From assembly GCA_949775045.1 (NCBI GenBank), contig OX459100.1, forward strand, positions 1,708,501 through 1,772,500: a DNA stretch of 64,000 nucleotides, given 5' to 3'. A program made the translations under genes and the position numbers. Source of the stretch: Metridium senile. Its lineage: Eukaryota; Cnidaria; Anthozoa; Actiniaria; Metridiidae. This document shows, piece by piece, positions 49,616 through 59,914 of the stretch (the stretch's first letter is position 1; every line of letters starts with the position of its first letter). A model generated the notes under the pieces. The model searched no databases and had not been told where the DNA came from. It was given only the letters and a program-made list of their open reading frames with translations.

Positions 49616-49647
49616 GTTTCGACAACCTGAGCGGAAGTCATCTTCAG
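49616..49647 (-). ncRNA. Hammerhead-like core in the left Penelope arm
   Basis: Minus strand: CTGAAGA, spacer T, stem GAC/GTC around CCGCTCAGG, then GAAAC. Same as the 51408 copy apart from the spacer base. Confidence 0.45.
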
Positions 49648-49678
49648 AGTAAAGAAAATGAAAAGACAGCGGTGTTAT

Positions 49679-50368
49679 TTATGTGTCTGGTTCGTCGGTA
49701 ATGTTGTTGTTGATGCGTGGGTAGGTGTTAGTCATTGTGTTAGCGGAAAGCTTGAAGTCGTTAATAAGTCTATTGTAGGAAGCCGGTAGTGTTATGCAAC
49801 GGTTAAGTGGCTTTTGTTCTAAGCCGGTGTACCAGCTTTCAAGTAGTCGGCGTTGGTGATAGTTGGTGCAATGTGTAATGGAGGCGGCAGAGTCCCAGTT
49901 AATGGAGTGGCCAGTATGTTTGTGATGTTCCGCAATGTGGTTGTTAGGGTCTTTGTTTTTCGTGGCACGTTTATGTTCAGTTAGTCTCGTGTTCAAATTT
50001 CTGCCGGTCTCACCGATGTAGGTAGCGTTACAGTCGGAACAAGCTATTTTGTAAATAGCTCCTTGTCTGTTAATGGGTTCGTCTTTGTCCTTAACGTTAG
50101 TCAATAAACGTCTTAATGTCATAGTAGGCTTGTGAGCAACGCGAATGTTGTAGGGTTGTAATATGCGTTGAATGGTCTCAGAAGTACCTCTGATGTACGG
50201 TATGGTGGCAGTGGCTGTGGCTGTGGGTTGATTTTCGGTTCTGTCAGTAAGTGAAGTGTTTTTGTGAATGTTTCGTTTGACGAAATCTACATTGTAATTG
50301 TTCTTATCGAACACACTTTGCAAATATTCGTACTCGTCATGAAGTTTGTCAGGTGAATCACAAACACA
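49679..50368 (-). pseudogene. Penelope-like ORF, inverted C-terminal fragment with GIY-YIG domain
   Basis: The minus-strand frame covers the same region as residues from CDSPDKLHDEYEYL onward of the right copy and ends at the same DEPDT stop. It contains the endonuclease segment AIYKIACSDC, then YIGETGRNLNTRLTEH. It differs from the right copy by very few residues, including one extra TA repeat in TATATAT, so the two arms are of similar, recent age. It lacks the RT domain. Confidence 0.88.
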
Positions 50369-50389
50369 AACACAGCTCTTGCTACATTC

Positions 50390-51376
50390 CGACAACAACT
50401 ACCTTTTTGGTTACGTTACGTTGACGACACTATCACTGCACTACCTACTGACGACATCAACGAGTTTCACGACCACCTGAACAAACAAAACACTCCCATA
50501 CAGTTCACCAAAGAGATCGAAGAAAATGGTGCTATACCTTTTCTAGACTGTTTGGTAACTCACTCTGACAATCGCTTACATACAACTGTATACCGTAAAC
50601 CTACTCACACTGACAGACTGCTCGACCAGACATCTTACAATCCCACCTCACACAAAGCTACCACTATTAAGACTTTGACTCGACATGCACAACGTGTTTG
50701 TGATTCACCTGACAAACTTCATGACGAGTACGAATATTTGCAAAGTGTGTTCGATAAGAACAATTACAATGTAGATTTCGTCAAACGAAACATTCACAAA
50801 AACACTTCACTTACTGACAGAACCGACAATCAACCCACAGCCACTGCCACCATACCGTACATCAGAGGTACTTCTGAGACCATTCAACGCATATTACAAC
50901 CCTACAACATTCGCGTTGCTCACAAGCCTACTATGACATTAAGACGTTTATTGACTAACGTCAAGGACAAAGACGAACCCATTAACAGACAAGGAGCTAT
51001 TTACAAAATAGCTTGTTCCGACTGTAACGCTACCTACATCGGTGAGACCGGCAGAAATTTGAACACGAGACTAACTGAACATAAACGTGCCACGAAAAAC
51101 AAAGACCCTAACAACCACATTGCGGAACATCACAAACATACTGGCCACTCCATTAACTGGGACTCTGCCGCCTCCATTACACATTGCACCAACTATCACC
51201 AACGCCGACTACTTGAAAGCTGGTACACCGGCTTAGAACAAAAGCCACTTAACCGTTGCATAACACTACCGGCTTCCTACAATAGACTCATTAACGACTT
51301 CAAGCTTTCCGCTAACACAATGACTAACACCTACCCACGCATCAACAACAACATTACCGACGAACCAGACACATAA
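50390..51376 (+). CDS. Penelope-like retroelement ORF: RT C-terminus plus GIY-YIG endonuclease
   Basis: The open frame runs from about 50390 (RQQLPFWLRYVDD) to the stop at 51376. YVDD at 50417-50428 is the RT catalytic motif C; then come IPFLDCLV and TTVYRKPTHTD, typical of Penelope RTs, a linker, and a GIY-YIG nuclease (AIYKIACSDCNATYIGETGR, then NTRLTEHKRA, then HHKHTGH). In this family the protein reverse-transcribes at nicked DNA. The N-terminal half of the RT is missing, so this is a 5'-truncated copy and not autonomous. There is no proper start codon for the fragment. Confidence 0.92.
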   Translation, partial: RQQLPFWLRYVDDTITALPTDDINEFHDHLNKQNTPIQFTKEIEENGAIPFLDCLVTHSDNRLHTTVYRKPTHTDRLLDQTSYNPTSHKATTIKTLTRHAQRVCDSPDKLHDEYEYLQSVFDKNNYNVDFVKRNIHKNTSLTDRTDNQPTATATIPYIRGTSETIQRILQPYNIRVAHKPTMTLRRLLTNVKDKDEPINRQGAIYKIACSDCNATYIGETGRNLNTRLTEHKRATKNKDPNNHIAEHHKHTGHSINWDSAASITHCTNYHQRRLLESWYTGLEQKPLNRCITLPASYNRLINDFKLSANTMTNTYPRINNNITDEPDT

Positions 51377-51407
51377 ATAACACCGCTGTCTTTTCATTTT
51401 CTTTACT

Positions 51408-51439
51408 CTGAAGACGACTTCCGCTCAGGTTGTCGAAAC
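51408..51439 (+). ncRNA. Hammerhead-like core in the Penelope 3' tail
   Basis: CTGAAGA (51408-51414), spacer C, stem GAC/GTC, GAAAC (51435-51439), 30 nt after the ORF stop. Hammerhead motifs are known from Penelope-like elements. The short stem II and A at the variable core site make activity uncertain. Confidence 0.45.
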
Positions 51440-51511
51440 GTCAGACATCAACACCATCAGTCTTTCTCAAGACTACACCACCCCGGACGATCATGCCTCA
51501 TCTACATCGAT

Positions 51512-52371
51512 TACACCTGGGATCAGACCATTCACTCTTACAAGTGGAAAACTTCGCAAAGCGGCCATCACAAATTCACTGCTTAGTTTGGGTTTTCGTT
51601 GGTTTGAACAAGATAATATTATTCAATTCCAATAATCACCTGTACAAACCAGGCTACTAGAAAAGCTTTCCCTCATTTTTTTGTTATAGTGAAGAGCATC
51701 GTTGACTTCAAAAGCAAGTGCCAGCTCACTTGAATCAGGTGTTTTGAATGAAAACTCAACTCACTGAAGCAGTCACTGCAGTGCAAATCACGATATTTTT
51801 GACTCTCGATTCACCATCCCATGATTTTCTCAATTAAATGCATTCTCTTGTTTTTTTTTCTTTGAGTTTTTAAGTAATGTATAAAGAACGAAAGAGAGTG
51901 TTTTATCGGCTGATAAAGATTCGAGCCGAAGGCGAGAATCTTTAGCGCCGATAAAACACTCTCTTGAGTTCTTTATACTACTTATCAAACTGTTATAATT
52001 CATAATTCATACAGTTTTAGAATCTGAAAAAGCAAAATCTTATTTTATCGTTTTTAGTAAGGTCATAAATGCAATTAGTTGTAGGAACTTTCAAACAATA
52101 CCTCATTATTATATTTGTGTCAGTATCTGTAAAGAATTTAAAAGATGAAACAATAAATCAAAGTTTGAATGTGTTTCATTCATTAGATACAATAGGTAGC
52201 ATGGTTATTGTAAATATATGAATCGAAATTAAAACTATCGAGGGAATTCAGTCTAATTAAATATTCACAATACCGAAAGCTCAGTTTGTTGAGGCTTTTT
52301 AAGAATAAGAGACTGTTGTTAAAGCTAAAAAGCTAAGAGACTCAACGTTAAAGAAATCTCTATATGATAAA
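51512..52371. other. Intergenic with one fold-back element
   Basis: 51873-51983 is an imperfect ~110-bp palindrome (ATAAAGAAC ... GTTCTTTAT, with GAGAGTGTTTTATCGGC arms). No gene. Confidence 0.6.
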
Positions 52372-52741
52372 ATGAGACGACGTTTCAGAAAACCTAAGTC
52401 GACAAGTGAAGAAGCAGCGTGTCTGAGCTCAAGTATTCCGAAGAATACGAAATACGTAACGAAATGGGCGGTCGGCATGTTTTGTGATTGGCAAAAGACC
52501 CGCAGTAATAAGAAAGCAGAATATGAAAGCACAAGCTTCAATTTTGGTGATATGAAATCTCTCCAAGACTGTGATACAAACCTGGAGGAAATGAAAGCAG
52601 ACTCGTTAAATTTCTGGATGATAAAATTTGTGAAAGTTTAATCACAGCTTCCAAAACAAGTAGTGAACCTGAATTCGGTAAAGATAGTAATATCGTGTTT
52701 AATGACTGCACATTTAGTAATGTTACATTTAATTCTAAATA
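52372..52741 (+). pseudogene. Internally deleted DUF3504/KIAA1958-like (Crypton-related) protein
   Basis: The frame from ATG 52372 reads RRRFRKPKSTSEEAACLSSS, then PKNTKYVTKWAVGMFCDWQ, then LEEMKADSLNFWMIKFV, the N-terminal pattern I associate with cnidarian DUF3504/ZMYM/KIAA1958-like proteins, which are related to Crypton tyrosine recombinases. It stops at 52641. In another frame, 52644-52741 encodes a plausible C-terminal tail (FNDCTFSNVTFNSK then stop). The whole recombinase core, with its R..HxxR..Y residues, is missing between them. Best read as a deleted relic or MITE-like derivative. Confidence 0.45.
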
Positions 52742-52855
52742 AGTAAGTATAATAATTAACTAATGTAATAGTAACTCAGTACTTTTTTCTATAGCACGTA
52801 TGCATAGTTGAAAATTAAAAAAATATTTTGTCTTGCCTTTGTTGCTAGCAGCTTT

Positions 52856-52945
52856 TGATAAAGTATTAATGAATAAATCATTAGGTCTTTATCAAAAATG
52901 AAAAAATGATAAAGCATTAATGTTTTATTCATTAATGCTTTATCA
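52856..52945. repeat. ~90-bp AT-rich palindromic repeat
   Basis: GATAAAGTATTAATGAATAAA is mirrored by ATTCATTAATGCTTTATC. Confidence 0.7.
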
Positions 52946-53240
52946 GCCCCGCACTCCCCTGAAAATATTCAAAGCCGCCCCCGACTTCTAGTTTGCTGTA
53001 TCTTTACCTGGCACTAAAGATACCGTCACATGATCAGATAACAGCATTACATTGGACTACAATCTTATGAATTCTTAATGAGTTTGATAAGTCATTTTAC
53101 TAATCCAAAAGTTAAATGCAAGACAGTAATCAACACTTTTTTTCGGCTTTATCTGTGAATGAGCGTGAAAAATAAGGTCTCGATCGATATTTTCACGATC
53201 GCTCCACGATTGCTCCACGATAGTAAAATTTCCGAAATCC

Positions 53241-53645
53241 GTCCTAACAACCTGGGGCGCACCTCGACTTCATGCTGCCCTTTTTAAAAAACAAATTTCA
53301 ACCCATTTGCTGAGGTCGGATACTTTTGATTGTAGTTGAACAGCAACGTAAAATTTATATATTCGAAGAAAAATTAAAATTTTCTCCAATGGCTGATATA
53401 CTACGCGCAAAACTAAATTTGTCACGTGACCGAGTTTCACACCTTGTCAAAATACTACCCTCTTTGACACCGCACGACAAAAAGCCACAGGAATCCCATC
53501 CGCGTGCATTCAAACAAATACACCAATGGAACCCCACCCGCGCTCAATGATTAACAAAATATCGCTCGGCGCGCGGTAAAAAATAACTTTATTGTCATTA
53601 AAAAAAATCTTCAGATATAGGATAGTTGGGCTGCCTGTGGTCAGA
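53241..53645 (-). repeat. Inverted copy of the 47573-47866 repeat
   Basis: It holds an extra ~110 bp near 53280-53400. It ends at GGGCTGCCTGTGG, as the first copy does. Confidence 0.8.
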
Positions 53646-53649
53646 AAAG

Positions 53650-54929
53650 TAAAGATTCAGACCGACACTGGGGAGTACGACCGCCCAATCCACAAGTTAT
53701 GCTTGATTGCCACCCAACAAGAACTCAACTTACTTTAAGAGTTGAACACTAGCTTAAAAACATTATGTTTTATAGTTAAGAACGTTTGAATTTAGTTATC
53801 GTTCTCGATAGTGTAACTCTTCTCCGCACTAGAGGGGAGTGTTACGAACGTTCGATTCAGGCCACTTAGGGGACCCCCCTGGGGTCGTTTTGTTGTTCAC
53901 AAAATGGTCGCCGTGAGTGATGAGCACGCTTCCTGACCCCGGAAAAATGGATAGGGGTGCACGACGGACGGTTTTGAAATTGACCCTAAAAGGTACGCAT
54001 AAATTAACTCAGATACTGATTTCAGACCCTTAAAGGTACGTGTCCACATCAAAAAAAATTTCAATATGTATAATCATAAGTTCGAAAACTGACCCTAAAA
54101 AGTACGGTCCCAGTTCAAGACCCTAAAAGGTCCGTCGAGCACCCCTATCAATTTTCCAAGGGAGAACACCCCCCCCCCCCCCCCCCCCCGGGTTCCTGAC
54201 GCTTTTTGATCCACACTGATATTCGTTTTTTTTTTGTGTGCATATTTTGGTTGTTCGTGTTTGTGGATTATATGACCAAATGAGTTGTTGCAATGGCATG
54301 ACATTATGTTCATATAACAGACGTCCTTTGCAGGCTGAAGAGTAAGAACTATAGTTTCGATTACGACAACGATTTTTAAAACAGTTGTACACTATCTTTA
54401 TATACTGATTCATTAATTTCAAGATGCATGGCTCAAAGCTCTTCTTAGGTACTTTAGAACATTTTAAGATCGGTTCATCTTGTTAAGAATGTTTAAAAAT
54501 TTGATGATTTATGACAAGTTTGCAAATTCCAAACTATTAGAAATTCTTGAACTGGATAAATTTTCAATTGTAATGTTTTTTAAAAAAAAGAAGTATAGCT
54601 CAATTTCATAATAGTCCACTTCACAGTTCCATGCTCCATCTTGAAAGGTAGCCCGACTTTGCATCGAAGAGAGACAAACGTTGCTGTCATATACCTTCAT
54701 TTTATTTCTTAATATTCGATTAATAAAAACTACAGTTAACTACTTATGTCTATAATATTTAATTTTATAATAATGTATTATTTTCATTATCGTTGTCTCC
54801 AAATGTCACGTGGCTTTACAACTTGTAACCAGAATCAGCTAATATTTGATACGAATCGTCACAATTAGAATACCCAACTAAATTGAATGGCTGTATATTC
54901 ATCAATGGGATTCCCGATAATTATTTAAT
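53650..54929. other. Intergenic; MITE-like fragment with poly-C
   Basis: 53935-54190 contains ACCCTAAAAGGTACG words and a poly-C/GGG junction (54166-54189) related to the 27.34-kb MITE ends. The rest is unrecognised. Confidence 0.5.
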
Positions 54930-55040
54930 AGATAATCACTTCGGCACGCAGCATTCGTGGGTATATTGCAGGCAGCTGAGGGCGCAGCCCGAAGCTGCCT
55001 GCAATATACCCACGAATGCTGCGTGCCGAAGTGATTATCT
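54930..55040. mobile_element. 111-bp near-perfect palindromic MITE
   Basis: AGATAATCACTTCGGCACGC and the continuing 28 bases are repeated exactly inverted around a 15-bp centre (GAGGGCGCAGCCCGA). A half copy sits at 6094-6140 in gene A. Confidence 0.9.
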
Positions 55041-55061
55041 AGTATAATTACTATTCAATAC

Positions 55062-55300
55062 CCTGCCCCATTATTCTATCTCTTGCACAGTAATCGGCGG
55101 TTTCTTGTGTTTTTGAATATAATAACAATAGGCTTACCAAACTTTAATTAGTTATCAGCCAATGAAAATGTATTTACCATTCAGTAACCTGCCCCATTAT
55201 TGTAAAGTTCTCTTTGTTGCATAATAATCGGCGGTTTCTTGTCTCTTTGAATATAATAACAATAGGCTTACCAAACTCGAATTAGTAATAATTTCATTCA
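55062..55300 (+). repeat. ~125-bp tandem duplication
   Basis: CTGCCCCATTATT, then AATCGGCGGTTTCTTGT, then TAACAATAGGCTTACCAAAC occurs twice. Confidence 0.85.
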
Positions 55301-55342
55301 ATTGATGACATTAAGACTTGTTTTTGTTGCAAGTTTTCCAAC

Positions 55343-55418
55343 GGCTGCCTCAGTAGTATAATGACTTAAGGCGCGGATACATCAAAGCAGAAGATCTCGG
55401 TTCGAATCCTGGCGTTAG
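55343..55418 (+). other. tRNA-like sequence (degenerate tRNA or SINE head)
   Basis: A perfect polymerase III B box GGTTCGAATCC lies at 55399-55409, with a TCAGTAGTATAATG stretch about 45 bp upstream where a D-arm/A box would be. Acceptor and T stems do not pair well, so a working tRNA is unlikely. Confidence 0.3.
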
Positions 55419-55721
55419 TACTCAAAGACTTTTTTCGCCAAAAATCGCTTTCTAGTAAATTAATTCTAAGTCTGATCTTTACTAAAATGAACATTATTTG
55501 TTATACACACTAAATAGAACATACTGCAATATTTCTAATAATGCAGAGTGCGGACTGCAATATTTCTAATAATGCTGAGTGGGGACTGCAACATAACTAG
55601 ATGTCTTTGCTTTCAGATGCGGGTACCCTGCAATCGGAGAATTAGTGCAAAGAGAGAACAATTGGGTAGGGTGGTGAATAGTAATTATTTAACCCTTAGG
55701 AATAAAGTTTCTCTTTTATTA

Positions 55722-56723
55722 TTAGAAAAGCCCTATAGGACCTTGTTTGGGTTTTGGTGGTATTGGTGGGCTCACAATGCTGATGTTGCCTGGTAATTTA
55801 CACAATTTCGGCGCAGACGTTTTCATTAACCAAGGGACAGTTTTGTTCCAGAAGGTAACATAGTCAGGACGTAGTTTGGTTTTCACTTCCATTTTGGGCT
55901 TTATGACCAGGTATTTCTGTTTAGCCAGATCGTACTGTGGCCACTTTAAATCGAAATTCAGTTTGTTGGGAGTGTTAGGATCTCTGTGAAGATCAATAAG
56001 AAAATCTTCATAATTGTATTTAAGGATATAATCACCTTTTGCATAGAAATGGAATGATCGTTGATGGATGGATGGATTAACAGATAGAAATATGGATGGA
56101 TAGATGGATGGATGAATGAATGAATGGATGGGTGAATGGATTCATAGATGGATGGGTGGATGAATAGATGGATGGATGGGTAGTTGGATAGATAGATAGA
56201 TGGAAAGAGAAAAGGTTGATTGATTTGTACAAGAACAGTAGATGATACTCCAATGCTTACCCAGTTTTAGCAAAGTTTAACCACATATTCATCACCTCAC
56301 GAGAAAATTTAGAACCTATGGAGCATTTGATCTTTGGATCTTTCATAGAAAAACCAAAAACCATGAACTTTTCTGTTTCGTGATAGGCATTCAGCACAGC
56401 TGGAACGGTGAAGTAGTTAGGCATTGGGAGACCATATTTCACATCATAAAAGAATGTTTTAATGCCACGCTGCACATAACCATTTGCAAGAACAACAGCT
56501 GGTGCAACGAAAAAAGCATCGTTCAAAAAATCAAGGATGACACGTTGGTTTTTAGCTGTATTGGTAAAGTCTGTGTAGTTAGCGTATTTGCACATGATGG
56601 CTCGAGTAAATACAGGGTTTTGGCTTTGGAGCTTGGCAGTCCAATAAAACCCCTTAACAAATTCAATGAACTTCTTTTGGTCATTTGGTGGATTTTTGAA
56701 CACTTTCGTCCCAATGGATAACT
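55722..56723 (-). CDS. Carboxylesterase type B / cholinesterase-like protein, C-terminal exons
   Basis: Two minus-strand exons: 56723-56261 and 55983-55722 (stop TAA). The junction restores AKTGDPNTPN. The first exon has [12 protein letters not shown], then [19 protein letters not shown] (the His of AYHETE sits where the catalytic His of the Ser-Glu-His triad lies), then [12 protein letters not shown]. The second has [17 protein letters not shown] and FWNKTVPWL, the usual end of the fold, then a Pro-rich tail. The nucleophile GESAG exons are not in the window, so upstream exons lie beyond it or the copy is a fragment. The intron (277 bp) holds GATG repeats. The 5' acceptor at 56724 is a prediction. 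Confidence 0.8.
56060..56215 (+). repeat. GATG-type microsatellite (intron of the esterase gene)
   Basis: GATGGATG and GAATGAATG variants fill most of the 277-bp intron. Confidence 0.9.
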
Positions 56724-57546
56724 CTAGAGCCAGAATAGAAAGAATTATATCAGAAATACTGTCATTTGAAAAACATTCTCGCCAACCGGCTCCGCGACTA
56801 CGCGACTAGCCCAAGCGGGAGTATGGGTAAAAATCACTGAAGCAATAAATTGTTAGCACGCGCTAAAGAATATGCTGAAATGTGTAGCAAGTACATGAAT
56901 GAATATGTGCATGCCTTTGCGTTCTGTGCATAAAATAAACCGTGTTATAGAGCGTGGAGATATCGACAAGTAAATAGCTACTTCTTCAGTTTTCATGCAG
57001 AGGATTTGTGTCACCCAAACCAATCGCCAGCGTAAATCTAATAGAAACAAGGCACTGATAGCTCAATATGTTGATAATATATGCAGCTAACTGCTTCAGT
57101 GATTTCTACCCATACTCCTTATAGGTCTAGTCGCGTAGTCGCGAAGCTGGTCGGCGACAACGTTTTTTCAAACGGCTCTTGTATACATAGCCAGTCAGCC
57201 AACAAAACTACTATGTACCAACCTTCACACCCAGCATCCAACCAACCAACCAACCAACCAACCAACCAACCAACCAACCAACCAACCAACCAACCAACCA
57301 ACCAACCAACCAACCAGTTAATATCTTCACATTTCAGAAATAATTTGCGATAAAAAATAAAGTTAGCTTCAAATCGTAAAATCAATGAATTAAATCGATT
57401 GCCTATTAAACACTTCATCAGTAAAAGACGAAAATAATATCTATTATGCCAGAATTTATTGAAAAGTTTAAGGCGAAAAGCTTGAAAAAAATTGTAACAT
57501 CTCTTGAAGAAATAGAAAATTAAACGAGGCAGCGTGCTCTGTTGAG
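56724..57546. other. Intergenic or intronic; CCAA microsatellite
   Basis: 57236-57316 is (CCAA)n, about 20 units. AAAACGTTTTTT-type and CGCGACTACGCGACTAG words near 56800 recur inverted near 57130, outlining a ~330-bp MITE-like unit. No earlier esterase exon was found. Confidence 0.5.
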
Positions 57547-58834
57547 CAGTCCTGATGGTTACCAAATTTGATAACCCTGATTTGTTATGATATTTGAGAA
57601 ACCAAACAGTAGATCAGCCAATCAGAACTCGGTTTTAGTAGGTAACGTCACATCTAAGTGAACAACAACAAAGAATCGAGATTGTACTTTGGTTACGAAG
57701 GCAGAACTATTATTATATTCTTCATGGCAAGATGCTATTTATTTCATAATTGAAGTATTCTTACATCAAATCTTTCAAATTTCCATTAATACCTATCGGT
57801 CATCTTAAAGAACTTTTGTCTAAACTCAAACAAAACTGTTCTGTTTTGCATAAAGATCATAAACACTTTTATATTTCTATTTGGATCATATATTAATAAC
57901 ATTTTTCTTCATATAAGAGAATAGCTTAAGCCATTGGAAATACCAGGAAAATATGAAAACATTTGACTGCGAGTATTGCTGAAGGTCAACATAATTTTAT
58001 AGTATTGACCTTCGTAAGATTATCATTTTGTATTCAATTTAAAACATATTCGTGTCCGATTCTACAAAGGTCTTAGACACATGCAAACTGCCAGCTTTCT
58101 GAAAGAGAAGCAGAAACACTGGCGATTAATACAGAAGAAAAAAAGTAAAAGTAATAATAAGAATTTGGATCATAAGTTTGTACGGCTTGAAGCCCGTCTA
58201 AATTATCAACAATTCTTGACTCTTGTAAAAAAAACTTAAAATAAAATGCAATACCAAATACCATCTTTTAGCCAACATGAAATGGCCTTCGTCTTATAAC
58301 CGATTTACAAAAGTACATCCTATTTATCGAGCAATCGAGCAACGTTTCTTGAATGTAAACTGTATGACTAGTATGGGGTGATGAGCTGGAATAGACACAC
58401 TCATACACAAAATCAAAGCGGCCCAGCGTTCTATAGACCGGCCCATGTTGAGATTTCACACAATGATAGAAGAATATCTCCTGAATACCCCTATATTTTT
58501 TTCGTGGAACCAAAAAAATCATTCGACAAGAAAACAAAACAAATATTTGGGAAACCGGGGTTTGAATTGAAGCTTTGAAGTACCAGTGTAGTTAAGAAAT
58601 TTACTCACCGTTCACCATCATTTCGCTCTAACACTCCGGAAACATGCTTAGACTGTACTTAAGATAATTCTCTTCCACGTAGTATAAAATAATCTCGCAA
58701 AAACATTTTGGAAAGACAATAAAGACTCAATAAATAAAATCTTACTGCGGAATTTGTTCAACACCGGAATGATGACGTCATAATCCTTTTAGCTGCAATG
58801 TTGTGGTTATCAAATTTGATAACCATCAGGACTG
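57547..58834 (+). mobile_element. 1.3-kb DNA transposon, copy 2, with 5-bp TSD
   Basis: Same inverted ends as 22853-24197, flanked by TTGAG at 57542-57546 and 58835-58839. Internal frames: 58081-58239 (MQTASFLKEKQKHWRLIQKK onward, 52 codons) and the conserved C-terminal segment 58378-58578, separated by stops. It lies upstream of the esterase exons, possibly in an intron. Confidence 0.85.
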
Positions 58835-58940
58835 TTGAGGTAAAATGGGAAATTTTTCGAAACATGCTCAGATTTTCACTACCTGACATGGTCGCTGTTT
58901 TGTCTCAAAATAACAAATTTACAACTTTGTAAAAATGAAT

Positions 58941-59001
58941 TAGCCTGCGTCACATCCGGAGTTTTTCTCGCCGAGAAAAAGTCCGGATGTGACTCAGGCT
59001 A
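58941..59001. repeat. 61-bp palindrome
   Basis: TAGCCTGCGTCACATCCGG is mirrored by CCGGATGTGACTCAGGCTA. Confidence 0.85.
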
Positions 59002-59004
59002 AAA

Positions 59005-59914
59005 TGAATAGATAAAATATGATTTTGACAACTTTAGTCATAAAACTAATACAAAATAGGTTTTAGGGTTTCTGGTGATGACAAGGAAGGCAAATTTGAC
59101 AAGTTTCAAGATGTTTAAAATGCTAGAATCCAGTCCCGCGCGGACCGTTACCGTGTTTTTTGACAAAAAAAAAATGGATTCGGTCGCTTATAACTCGTCT
59201 ATTAGTAGGGTGACCCCCAATTTTTCCTTTTTATTCAAGACTGCATTTACTATTCTTACGATTTAGAATATAAAAAAATATTCATTGATTGGATTTTCTA
59301 AAATTTTCCAAATGCTACAACTCTATACACATGTAAGGTGCGTGATTGGCGTAGAATTGTGCTTCTATGGTTCACTTATACCCATATTTGGAAATGATTC
59401 AATGATTTTTATGACAGGAAATGTTATATAACCCTTAGATCTATCGTTTGATATAATCTTATGCTTTTCCTAGCAGAATACGTTCGCATTCTCTTGACTG
59501 CTTTGAATAGGTAATTTTGAGCAAATCACCGCAAATTATTGCAAATACCTACTTTTACTATATCTTATAACTCTATAACCAAAACGGTGACCCCAATATT
59601 TTTTCACGTTTTTTGACTTGCCTAACAATGATCTATAAATGACAGGATTTATAAAAAATTTCATTGAAGAAATCCAAGTATCCGGAACTACCTTAAAGGT
59701 CCCGTCCCGGCAATTTTTTTGTGATTTTTGAAAGCACTTTTCCCTTTTTCATCCCATCCATAGTGATTATGAAGCAAAAAAAAATATCTAAAAAGCTTTT
59801 TAGCGACGCGGGCTGCAGTTGAAAGGGTAATATTTTAAGCGTGACTGAAAACATGCCGATTTGTGTCACGCAACTAGTGACGTCACACGTGTGTTGATGT
59901 GAGTTTTGTGCATA
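59005..59914. other. Upstream region of the THAP gene
   Basis: AT-rich, with no exon recognised and no clear TATA box. TGACGTCACACGTGTG about 40 bp before the ATG (near 59876) contains CRE-like TGACGTCA and E-box CACGTG words that could act as promoter elements. Confidence 0.35.

Larger units (their letters stand above)
49548..51511. mobile_element. Penelope-like retroelement, fold-back copy
   Basis: The left arm 49548-50368 is an inverted copy of about 50694-51511. The right copy carries the coding end of a Penelope-type polyprotein and its 3' tail. Both arms end at the same outer point after CGATGTAGATGATGC or its complement. An inverted 3' fragment joined to the 5' side of a truncated copy is the arrangement often seen in Penelope insertions. 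Confidence 0.9.

Noticed and set aside
55548..55796. Plus-strand frame
   Set aside because: Antisense to the last esterase exon, which has clear family motifs.
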